DNA from: Deltaproteobacteria bacterium
GTDB lineage: Bacteria > Myxococcota_A > Polyangia > Polyangiales > Sandaracinaceae
NCBI GenBank assembly: GCA_017303575.1
Contig: JAFLCL010000041.1
Span: 1 to 44,902 of the forward strand
Direction of reading: 5' to 3'
DNA length: 44,902 nucleotides
Made by a program: the position numbers and the translations under genes. The notes below the pieces were generated by a model. That model was given only the letters and a program-made list of their open reading frames with translations, had not been told where the DNA came from and searched no databases. Of this stretch, positions 16,961-24,139 are shown piece by piece (position 1 is the first letter of the stretch; every line of letters starts with the position of its first letter).

Positions 16961-17914
16961 GTGAGCGGCCCTTCGATCACGCTGGTCGTGAATCCGCACG
17001 CGGGCGCAGGCCGTGGGGAGGCGGTGTTGCCTGCGGTCGAGCGGGCGCTGCGTGATCTCGGGGCGCGCGTGACCGTCGCGCGGACCGCAGCGTCGGAGGA
17101 CGCCACGCGCCTCGTGCGCGAGGCCATCGCCGCTGGGACCGAAGGCATCGCCGTGATCGGCGGAGACGGCACGCTGAGCGAGGCGACCAACGGCTTCTTC
17201 GTGAAGGGCGAGGCGATCCCGACGAACGTGTGGCTGGGGCCCGTGTCGGTCGGCACCGGCGGTGACTTCCGCAAGTCGCTCGGCGCCGGCAACGTCGGGA
17301 CGGGAAGGGCGCGCGTGGACGAGGTCGTCGGTCGCATGTGGCGCGCCGCTGTGCGACCGATCGACGTCGGCCACCTCGCGTACGTCGCGAACGACGGCTC
17401 GCAGCGTGAGCGAACGTTCCTGAACATCACGAGCTTCGGCATCGGCGGCCTCGTCGATCGGCTCGTGAACGACTCGCCGAAGTGGATGGGCGGCGGCCCC
17501 GCGTTCTTCATCGGCAGCGCGCGCGCGCTCGCCCGGTACCGCCCTCAGCGTGTGCGCATGACCGTCGACGATCGTGCGCCGCGCGAGGCCACCATCACCA
17601 ACATCGCCGTCTGCAACGGTCGCTTCTTCGGCGGCGGCATGCACATCGCGCCCGATGCGCGCCTCGACGACGGTCGTTTCGACGTCGTCACGATGCACGC
17701 CGTGAGCCTCGGCCGCGCTGCGCGCCTCACGCCGCGCCTCTACCGCGGCACGCACATCGGCGAGGACGGCGTCGGCTTCGAGCGCGGTCGTGTGGTCTCG
17801 GCCGAGCCGATCGATCCGAACGAGCACGTGCTGCTCGACGTCGATGGCGAGGCGCCCGGCCGCCTGCCTGCGCGCTTCGAGGTGAAGCCAGGCGCGCTCC
17901 GTCTCCGCGGCTGA
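16961..17914 (+). CDS. Diacylglycerol kinase-like lipid kinase (YegS/DgkB family)
   Basis: The product is 317 aa from GTG 16961, 7 nt after the previous stop. It has the DAGK catalytic-domain hallmarks: the first strand ITLVVNPHAGAGRG (residues 6-19), the nucleotide-binding GGDGT at 67-71 followed by LSEATNGFF, and GTGGDF as the second Gly-rich turn. The C-terminal beta domain ends in VLLDVDGEAPGRLPARFEV, typical of YegS/DgkB proteins. The enzyme would phosphorylate diacylglycerol or a related lipid with ATP at the inner membrane. The envelope-lipid neighbours (LpxH-like enzyme, Lnt) fit. The exact substrate cannot be settled from sequence; sphingosine- or ceramide-type substrates are possible. 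Confidence 0.92.
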   Translation: MSGPSITLVVNPHAGAGRGEAVLPAVERALRDLGARVTVARTAASEDATRLVREAIAAGTEGIAVIGGDGTLSEATNGFFVKGEAIPTNVWLGPVSVGTGGDFRKSLGAGNVGTGRARVDEVVGRMWRAAVRPIDVGHLAYVANDGSQRERTFLNITSFGIGGLVDRLVNDSPKWMGGGPAFFIGSARALARYRPQRVRMTVDDRAPREATITNIAVCNGRFFGGGMHIAPDARLDDGRFDVVTMHAVSLGRAARLTPRLYRGTHIGEDGVGFERGRVVSAEPIDPNEHVLLDVDGEAPGRLPARFEVKPGALRLRG

Positions 17915-17922
17915 CGCGCGCG

Positions 17923-19527
17923 ATGGATCGAAGGTTCTCCCGTCCGATCCTCCTCCGCGCCGTGCTCACGGCGGCGATCGGCGGCATCGCCATCGGCTTC
18001 GGCGGCGCGCCCTACGAGGCCTATGCGATCGCTTGGCTCGGCCCCGCAGCGATCGTGCTCGCCCTCCGCGGCCTCGCGGACGCGGGCGATCACCACGGCC
18101 TTCGCCGAGCGGCGCTCGTCGGGCTCGCGGCGGGGATCGGATCGAACGCGACCACCTGCGCGTGGGTCGTCGATCTGCTGACCACCTACGCCTATCTGCC
18201 TGCGCCGCTCGCGTGGCTCGTCGCGTCGCTGCTCTTCCTCGCGCAGAGCCTGCCGTTCGTGCTCGGCGCGATGCTCGCGTTCGGCGCGCACCGCATGGCG
18301 CGCGATCTCGTGGGCGCGCGCGCTCCGACGATCGAGATCGCGCATCCGATCGCGACGGTGATCGCTGCCTCCGCGGCGCCGATGATCTTTCCGTGGCGCA
18401 TCGGCAACTCGCAGACGGGCCTGCTCGCGCTCGCGCAGATCGCCGAGATCGGAGGGCTCCCGCTGCTCGATCTGGTGCTCGGCGTCGCGAGCACGCTCGC
18501 GCTGTGTGCGGTGCTGCCCGGTCGATCGGTGCGCGCGCGCCTGAGTCTCGCGGTCGCTGCGTGCGCGTGCCTGGGCCTGCCAGCGCTCTGGGGCGCCCAT
18601 CGTCTCGAGGAGGTGCGCGCCGAGCGAGACGCTGCGCCGTCGATCACCGTCGGCCTCGTGCAGCACGACTTCGACATCCCCGACCGCATGGACATGTCGC
18701 AGTGGGAGTCGCAGCTCGGCGTCACCTTCACGCTGAGCCACGCGCTCGAGCGCGAGGGTGTGGATGTCTTGCTGTGGCCCGAGTCGTCGTTCCCGTGGGG
18801 CCTCGACCGTGATCGCCTCGGCCTCGGGGCGGATCCGCGCGCGTACCCAGTCGAGATGGGCCTTCGAGAGCAGCGCTTCGGCGTCCCGATCGTGCTCGGC
18901 GCGATGACGCGCGACTCGACCGACGTCTACAACACGGTGCTCGCGATCGACGACACGCGCGTGCTCGGGGTCGTCGACAAGACGCGCCTCATGCCCTTCA
19001 GCGAGCGCATCCCCGCCTGGGAGTGGCTGCCGTTCCTCCATCCCTTCCTCCGGCCGGGCCTCTCGCTCGGACCGCGCGAGGGCGGCACGATCGACGTCGC
19101 GGGCCAGCGCCTGGGGATCCTCAACTGCTACGAGGATCTGATGGCCGATCACGTGTGGCGCGTGACCCAGCACGGGCCGACGGTGCTCTCGAACCACACC
19201 AACGACGCGTGGTTCGGGCGTACGCGCGCGCCCGGCCTCCATCACTTCCTCGCGCGCATGCGCGCCATCGAGACGCGCCGTGATCTCGTGCGGACGGTGA
19301 ACACCGGCGTGAGTGGCGTGATCGCGTCGAGCGGCGAGACGATCGTGGAGACCGAGGTCTTCGAGCGCACGACGCTCCGCGTGCGTGTGCACGCGCTCGA
19401 GGGCCGCACGTGGTGGGTGCGCGTCGGCGACGTCACGAGCGCGGCGGCGTGGGGCATGTGCCTGGCGCTGCTCCTTCGCTGGGCGCGGCGCCGCATGTTT
19501 GGGGACCGAGACCCGAGGGCCTCGTGA
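17923..19527 (+). CDS. lnt: Apolipoprotein N-acyltransferase
   Basis: Lnt transfers a third acyl chain to the N-terminal cysteine of lipoproteins at the periplasmic face of the inner membrane. The 534-aa product has about six hydrophobic N-terminal segments (residues 10-225) and then a carbon-nitrogen hydrolase domain. The catalytic triad is visible as Glu287 in LLWPESSFPWG, Lys353 in DKTRLMPFSE and Cys402 in ILNCYEDLM. SNHTNDAWFG and the closing MRAIETRRDLVRTVNTGVSG are standard Lnt motifs. The C-terminus returns to a membrane helix. The start ATG 17923 is 8 nt after the lipid-kinase stop. It serves the many lipoproteins encoded in this window. Confidence 0.95.
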   Translation: MDRRFSRPILLRAVLTAAIGGIAIGFGGAPYEAYAIAWLGPAAIVLALRGLADAGDHHGLRRAALVGLAAGIGSNATTCAWVVDLLTTYAYLPAPLAWLVASLLFLAQSLPFVLGAMLAFGAHRMARDLVGARAPTIEIAHPIATVIAASAAPMIFPWRIGNSQTGLLALAQIAEIGGLPLLDLVLGVASTLALCAVLPGRSVRARLSLAVAACACLGLPALWGAHRLEEVRAERDAAPSITVGLVQHDFDIPDRMDMSQWESQLGVTFTLSHALEREGVDVLLWPESSFPWGLDRDRLGLGADPRAYPVEMGLREQRFGVPIVLGAMTRDSTDVYNTVLAIDDTRVLGVVDKTRLMPFSERIPAWEWLPFLHPFLRPGLSLGPREGGTIDVAGQRLGILNCYEDLMADHVWRVTQHGPTVLSNHTNDAWFGRTRAPGLHHFLARMRAIETRRDLVRTVNTGVSGVIASSGETIVETEVFERTTLRVRVHALEGRTWWVRVGDVTSAAAWGMCLALLLRWARRRMFGDRDPRAS

Positions 19528-19541
19528 TACGGTCGCGGCCC

Positions 19542-20090
19542 ATGTCGGAGAGCAGCGAGCCCACGCCGTCCGATCCTGCGAGCGAGCCTGTCGAGAAGGT
19601 CTCGACGAAGGACGCCGAGGCGAAGGACGCGTCGACCGAGGCACCGAAGAAGATCGCCGCGAAAGATGCCGCCAAGGCCGAGGAGCCCGCGCGGCTCACG
19701 GTGCCTCCCGAGCGGAACGCGAACCGCAACGGCCTCATCCGCATCGCGATGCTGATCGTGATCGCCATCGTGATGCTCGCGAACGCGGTGGGCTGGGTCG
19801 ATCCCGATCTGTGGGTGCCGTTCGTCTGCATCATCGCCGTCATGGGCATCGGCACGCGCGGTGGTCCGCTCGAGTCGGTGGGCTTCGTCGGCATCGAGGC
19901 CGCCGTGGTGCTCGTGCTCGGTGTCGCGACCTTCTCGGGGTCGCGTGACTTCGTGTGGGCCGCGAGCGTGGGCGTGAGCCTCGTCGCGATCGGCAAGGTC
20001 GCGTTCATGGAAGTGCAGCGCCGCGAGCACGCGGCGGCCGAGAAGGCGATCCTCGACGCCGAGAAGGCCGCCAGGTCGAAGAAGGACTGA
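19542..20090 (+). CDS. Small membrane protein with charged termini
   Basis: The product is 182 aa from ATG 19542, not recognised by family. The first 60 residues are Ala/Lys/Glu/Asp-rich and disordered-looking (repeated KDA and AKD units). Residues about 66-135 contain four short hydrophobic helices (IRIAMLIVIAIVMLANAVG, VPFVCIIAVMGIG, VGIEAAVVLVLGVATF, AASVGVSLVAIGKVAF). The end is a charged helix likely to form a coiled coil (EHAAAEKAILDAEKAARSKK). It is in the same direction and close to lnt, so probably co-transcribed. No function can be proposed. Confidence 0.8.
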   Translation: MSESSEPTPSDPASEPVEKVSTKDAEAKDASTEAPKKIAAKDAAKAEEPARLTVPPERNANRNGLIRIAMLIVIAIVMLANAVGWVDPDLWVPFVCIIAVMGIGTRGGPLESVGFVGIEAAVVLVLGVATFSGSRDFVWAASVGVSLVAIGKVAFMEVQRREHAAAEKAILDAEKAARSKKD

Positions 20091-20094
20091 TCGC

Positions 20095-20760
20095 ATGTCA
20101 CGCGACCTGACAGGGCGTTGCGGGACGTGCTCGTTCTACACGGCGTACCGCTTCGCCGATGGACGCAGCCTCGACGACGAAGAGGGCGATCAGGACGCGC
20201 CGCGCGAGGGCGACTGCATGCTCAAGTGCTGGCCGCCGCCCCTCAAGGACACGGCGACGTGCACGCATCACAAGGCCCGCGGCGCGGGCTGGGGCAACGC
20301 GCTCAAGCGCAAGCAGGCGGCCGGCACACCGCGCGCGCGACGCGAGGACGACGAGCATCTCGAGCAGGCCAAGGCGCGTCTGCTCCCGAAGGAGATCGAC
20401 ATCGACATGGACATCGACGACTTCAGGAACGTGCTGCGCGAGGTGCTGCGGGACGAGCTCGGTCTCGGCGAGACGCAGCTGGGCGATCGATGGAAGGGCG
20501 GTGAGATCATCCTCAAGCCGGGCAAGGACGGCACGCAGGAGAAGCGCATCCCGATCGACCAGTTCTTCCAGAAGGTCGTGATGGTCAGGGACAAGCTGCG
20601 CGTGCTCGAGCAGAAGGTGAACGCCGCGCCGCACCTCGGGACCGAAGAGAAGGTGCAGCTCCAGCAGTACATCACCGGCTGCTACGGCTCGCTCACCACC
20701 TTCAACGTGCTGTTCCGCGATCGCGAGGACTGGTTCGTCGGCCAGGGCAGCAAGGAGTGA
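20095..20760 (+). CDS. Conserved-looking Cys-rich hypothetical protein
   Basis: The product is 221 aa from ATG 20095, 4 nt after the previous stop. The N-terminal third holds a cluster of cysteines and histidines (CGTC at residues 9-12, later CMLKC and CTHH) that could bind zinc or an Fe-S cluster. The middle is acidic (EIDIDMDIDDF). The C-terminal half looks like a compact alpha/beta domain with a helical segment VMVRDKLRVLEQKVNAA. I do not recognise the family. Its stop overlaps the GTG of the molybdoenzyme (20757-20760), and an AAGGAG site sits exactly at this junction, suggesting translational linkage. Confidence 0.78.
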   Translation: MSRDLTGRCGTCSFYTAYRFADGRSLDDEEGDQDAPREGDCMLKCWPPPLKDTATCTHHKARGAGWGNALKRKQAAGTPRARREDDEHLEQAKARLLPKEIDIDMDIDDFRNVLREVLRDELGLGETQLGDRWKGGEIILKPGKDGTQEKRIPIDQFFQKVVMVRDKLRVLEQKVNAAPHLGTEEKVQLQQYITGCYGSLTTFNVLFRDREDWFVGQGSKE

Positions 20761-23015
20761 CACTCGCGCCGCCTCCCTGGGGCGCCTCGCGGCGGGGGAG
20801 CGAAGCTCCCCCTGGAGCGGGAGCCGAGGGAGGAGTCTTCGACGACCGAGCGACGCGGGGTCCGGGGGCGCCCGAGCCCCCGAGCCGCGCCGAAGGCGCG
20901 AAAGGCACAGAACGGTCGTTCACCTGCAACCTCTGCGAGTCGATGTGCGGCCTGCGCGTCACGGTCGAGGGCGCGAGGGTCACGAAGATCCGTGGTGATG
21001 CCGACGACGTGCTCTCCCACGGTCACGTGTGCCCGAAGGCGATCGCGCTCGGCGAGCTGCTGCACGATCCCGATCGCGTGCGCGCGCCGCTGATGCGCGG
21101 GCCCGTGGGCTGGGTGCCCGTCGCGTGGGATCGGGCGATGAGCGACATCGCCACCAAGCTCCGTCGCATCCGAGACGACCACGGGCCGGACGCCGTCGGC
21201 CTCTACATCGGCAACCCGTGCGTGCACTCGCACCGGTCGGGCCTCGCCTCTCAGGTGCTCGGCCTCGCCCTCGGCACCAAGAACCGCTTCGATCCGAACT
21301 CGCAGGACTCGAACCCGCGCCTCTTCGCGTGCATGCAGGTCCACGGCGACGCGCTCGCGATGGCGGTGCCGGATCTCGCGCGCACCAAGCACCTCTTGAT
21401 GCTCGGCGCCAACCCCGCGGCCTCGTGTGGATCGCAGATGGCGCTGGGCGATCCGAAGGCGCGCTTCAGGGACGTGCGGGCGCGCGGCGGCAAGATCGTG
21501 CTCGTCGATCCGAGGCGCAGCGAGTCGGCCGCGTGGTGCGACGAGCATCACTTCATCCGACCCGGCGGCGACGCGGCGCTGCTCTTCGCGATCCTCCACG
21601 TGCTGTTCCGCGAGCGTGCGGTCGACGCGCTCGCGGTCGACGCGATCGCCACCGGCCGCGAGCAGCTCGCGCGTCTGTCGCGATCGTTCTCGCCGTCGCG
21701 CGTGGGCCCCGTGATCGGCATCGCGGCACACGAGATCGAGCGTATGGCGCGCGAGCTGGCGGCCGAGCCGATGGGCTCGGTGTATGCGCGCGTCGGCGTG
21801 TGTCAGAACGAGTTCGGGCCGGTGGCTGCGTGGCTCGTCGAGGTGATCAACGTCGTCCTCGGACGCTTCGATCGCGAGGGGGGCGTGATCCTTCCGACGC
21901 CGGCGGCGGATGTCGCGCCGCTCGGACGCCTCTTGATCGGCAACCACCACGGTCGGTGGCGCTCGCGCGTGCGGGGCCTGCCGGAGATGCTCGGCGCGAT
22001 CCCTTCGGCGACGATGGCCGAGGAGATGGAGACGCCCGGAGACGGACAGATCAAGGCGCTCGTGGTGCTCGCGGGCAACCCGGTCGCCACCACGCCCAAC
22101 GGTCCACGCCTCGCGAAGGCGATCGCGGGCCTCGAGCTCGTGGTGTGCATCGACTACTACGTGCAGGAGACCGCGCGCCTCGCGCACTACGTGCTGCCGA
22201 GCCAGCACGTGTTCGAGACCGGCAACTTCGATCTCGTGCTCTCGCGCTTCGCGGTCCGGAACGTGGCGAAGTACAGCCCGCCCATCCTCACGACCGAGGA
22301 CGACACGCGCGACGACTTCGACATCGCGCAGGAGCTCGCCGCTCGGGTGCTGCTGGGGCGTGCGCTGCCGCGCGCGCTCTCGGAACGCCTACGGGCGATG
22401 CCCGAGCGCGTGATCGACTGGCTGCTGCAGCACGGCGCGCATCGCCTCTCGCTCGATCAGCTGGCCAAGGCCGAGCACGGCGTGGATCTCGGGCCGATCG
22501 AGCCGTCCGCCTCACGCCACGAGCGACGGCACGTGCTCGCGCCGGACGCGCTGGTGCGCGACGTGCCGCGGCTCGAGGCGTGGGTCGACGCGGGCCCGGG
22601 CGATGGTCTGGTGCTCATCGGGCGTCGGCACCTCCGCAGCAACAACTCGTGGATGCACAACCTCCCCGCGCTCGCGAAGGGACCCGACCGCGCGCGCCTG
22701 CTCGTGCACCCTGACGACGCGATCACGATCGGCGCGACGGGCACGATCGTGCGTGTCACGAGCCGCGCGGGCTCGGTCGAGGCCGTGCTCGAGACCAGCG
22801 ACACGATGATGCGGGGCGTCGTCTCGCTGCCCCACGGCTTCGGTCAGAGCGAGGTGAACGGCACGCTGCGGGTGGCGGGCGCGCTGCCGGGACCGAGCGC
22901 CAACGCGCTCACGGACGAGCTCGTGGTCGAGCCCGTGCTCGGCACCTCGATCCTCAACGGCGTGCCGGTCGCGCTCGCGCCCGTGATCCGCGGTGCGTCG
23001 TCCGACGCGCTGTGA
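20757..23015 (+). CDS. Molybdopterin (bis-PGD) oxidoreductase with repeat-derived N-terminus
   Basis: The product is 752 aa if started at GTG 20757. The 4Fe-4S binding motif is complete at Cys57, Cys60, Cys64 and Cys92 (FTCNLCESMCGLRV, then HVCPKA). Typical molybdopterin-domain stretches follow (LYIGNPC, LLMLGANPAASCGSQMA, IVLVDPRRSE, LVVLAGNPVATTPNGP, CIDYYVQETARLAHYVLPS). A dinucleotide-binding domain ends the protein (VRVTSRAGSVEA, VSLPHGFGQSEVNG). It belongs to the DMSO-reductase superfamily; the substrate is unknown and no electron-transfer subunit lies nearby. The first 54 residues are low-complexity and encoded by the hairpin repeat. No other in-frame ATG, GTG or TTG precedes the first cysteine, so this odd start is forced unless a non-standard codon is used. 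Confidence 0.9.
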   Translation: MTLAPPPWGASRRGSEAPPGAGAEGGVFDDRATRGPGAPEPPSRAEGAKGTERSFTCNLCESMCGLRVTVEGARVTKIRGDADDVLSHGHVCPKAIALGELLHDPDRVRAPLMRGPVGWVPVAWDRAMSDIATKLRRIRDDHGPDAVGLYIGNPCVHSHRSGLASQVLGLALGTKNRFDPNSQDSNPRLFACMQVHGDALAMAVPDLARTKHLLMLGANPAASCGSQMALGDPKARFRDVRARGGKIVLVDPRRSESAAWCDEHHFIRPGGDAALLFAILHVLFRERAVDALAVDAIATGREQLARLSRSFSPSRVGPVIGIAAHEIERMARELAAEPMGSVYARVGVCQNEFGPVAAWLVEVINVVLGRFDREGGVILPTPAADVAPLGRLLIGNHHGRWRSRVRGLPEMLGAIPSATMAEEMETPGDGQIKALVVLAGNPVATTPNGPRLAKAIAGLELVVCIDYYVQETARLAHYVLPSQHVFETGNFDLVLSRFAVRNVAKYSPPILTTEDDTRDDFDIAQELAARVLLGRALPRALSERLRAMPERVIDWLLQHGAHRLSLDQLAKAEHGVDLGPIEPSASRHERRHVLAPDALVRDVPRLEAWVDAGPGDGLVLIGRRHLRSNNSWMHNLPALAKGPDRARLLVHPDDAITIGATGTIVRVTSRAGSVEAVLETSDTMMRGVVSLPHGFGQSEVNGTLRVAGALPGPSANALTDELVVEPVLGTSILNGVPVALAPVIRGASSDAL
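20781..20900. repeat. Dispersed hairpin repeat, copy A, inside the 5' end of the molybdoenzyme gene
   Basis: The first 43 nt (20781-20823) match copy B at 36452-36494 at 39 of 43 positions by eye. Three hairpins are stacked in the element: GGGGGAGC-GAA-GCTCCCCC at 20794-20812 (8-bp stem), a 7-bp GC stem at 20863-20882, and CGCGCC-GAA-GGCGCG at 20886-20900. In the reverse complement the block reads CTCCCGCTCCA, a string also found at the start of the tandem units between accD and folC. It is therefore probably one family of intergenic elements, here read through in frame. Confidence 0.7.
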
Positions 23016-23031
23016 TATCCCAGCGCTCCTC

Positions 23032-23871
23032 ATGGCCTGGTTCTCGAAGAACCGCGTCTCCGTCGATGCCTCCGAGAAGAAGACGATCGGACAGGGCGTC
23101 TTCCGACGATGCGATCAGTGCGGCGTCACGCTGAAGGCCGAGGAGTTCACCGAGAACCACGAGGTCTGCCCGTCGTGCAACCACCACTACCCGCTCTCGG
23201 CGGAGTCGTGGACGGAGCTCATCCTCGATCCGGGGAGCTTCGAGGAGCTCGACACCGGCCTCATCTCCGCGGATCCGCTCCAGTTCAACGACGCGCGGCC
23301 ATACCCCGAGCGCGCGAAGGCGACGCGCAAGAAGACGGGCGTGGACGACGCGATGCTCGTCGGCCGAGGCGCGCTGGGCGGGCGTCCTCTTCAGTTCGGC
23401 ACCTTCATCTTCCGCTTCATGGGCGGCTCGATGGGCTCGGTCGTGGGCGAGAAGATCACGCGCCTCTTCGAGCGTGCGGCCGACGAGAAGCAGCCCGCCG
23501 TGCTGCTCTCGAGCTCGGGCGGCGCGCGCATGCAGGAAGGCGCGCTCTCGCTCATGCAGATGGCCAAGACGGTCGCTGCGCTCGGTCGCGTGCGGGCGGC
23601 GGGCGTGCCGTTCGTGAGCGTGCTGCTCCACCCGACGACGGGCGGCGTGGCCGCGAGCTTCGCGCTGCTCGGTGACGTGAACATCGCCGAGCCCCGTGCG
23701 CTGATCGGCTTCGCGGGGCCGCGCGTGATCGAGAACACGATCCGGCAGAAGCTGCCCGAGGGCTTCCAGCGCGCCGAGTTCCTCCTCGACCACGGCATGG
23801 TCGATCTGATCGCGCAGCGCCGCGAGATGCGCTCGACGATCGGGCGAATCCTCGCCCACTTTTCTGACTGA
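23032..23871 (+). CDS. accD: Acetyl-CoA carboxylase carboxyltransferase subunit beta
   Basis: AccD with AccA transfers carboxyl groups from biotin to acetyl-CoA, giving malonyl-CoA for fatty-acid synthesis. The 279-aa product has the N-terminal zinc ribbon with Cys27, Cys30, Cys46 and Cys49, at the spacing usual for bacterial AccD. Crotonase-like carboxyltransferase motifs follow (VLLSSSGGARMQEGALSLMQ, PTTGGVAASFALLGD, IGFAGPRVIENTI). Length fits the family. ATG 23032 lies 16 nt after the molybdoenzyme stop. folC follows after a repeat-filled spacer, the accD-folC order known from many bacteria; accA is 10 kb downstream. Confidence 0.97.
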   Translation: MAWFSKNRVSVDASEKKTIGQGVFRRCDQCGVTLKAEEFTENHEVCPSCNHHYPLSAESWTELILDPGSFEELDTGLISADPLQFNDARPYPERAKATRKKTGVDDAMLVGRGALGGRPLQFGTFIFRFMGGSMGSVVGEKITRLFERAADEKQPAVLLSSSGGARMQEGALSLMQMAKTVAALGRVRAAGVPFVSVLLHPTTGGVAASFALLGDVNIAEPRALIGFAGPRVIENTIRQKLPEGFQRAEFLLDHGMVDLIAQRREMRSTIGRILAHFSD

Positions 23872-23889
23872 GGGTCCGTGCGGCCCCTC

Positions 23890-23904
23890 CCCCACGAAGT
23901 GGGG
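23890..23904. terminator. Hairpin just after accD
   Basis: CCCCAC-GAA-GTGGGG forms a 6-bp stem with a GAA triloop 18 nt after the accD stop. There is no T-tract, so it may be an attenuator or terminator, or simply the first part of the adjoining repeat array. Confidence 0.45.
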
Positions 23905-23910
23905 CCCCCT

Positions 23911-24121
23911 CCCGCTCCACTCGCTTCGCTCGTGCTGCGCGTGGGGCCCCAACCCCACTTGCCCTCGCTCGCCTAGGTCTTCTCTCCCGCTCCACTCGCT
24001 TCGCTCGTGCTGCGCGTGGGGCCCAACCCCACGTGCCCTCGCTCGCCTAGGTCTCCTCTCCCGCTCCACTCGCTTCGCTCGTGCTGCGCGTGGGGCCCAA
24101 CCCCACGTGCCCTCGCTCGCC
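23911..24121. repeat. Tandem array of about 2.8 units, 74-75 bp each, between accD and folC
   Basis: Units begin at 23911, 23986 and 24060, each with CCCGCTCCACTCGCTTCGCT. Period lengths are 75 and 74 bp, the difference being one extra C in unit 1. The third unit stops at about 24121, 18 nt before the folC ATG. Each unit contains an inverted repeat GTGGGG-CCCAA-CCCCAC (loop one base longer in unit 1) and ends with CCCTCGCTCGCC. Units are nearly identical, so the expansion looks recent. There are no unique spacers, so it is not a CRISPR array. It may affect transcription from accD into folC. Confidence 0.88.
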
Positions 24122-24139
24122 GGGTTCACTCGCGGTCCC

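Noticed and set aside
23911..24121. Possible CRISPR array
   Set aside because: Units of 74-75 bp follow each other without unique spacers and no cas gene is near.
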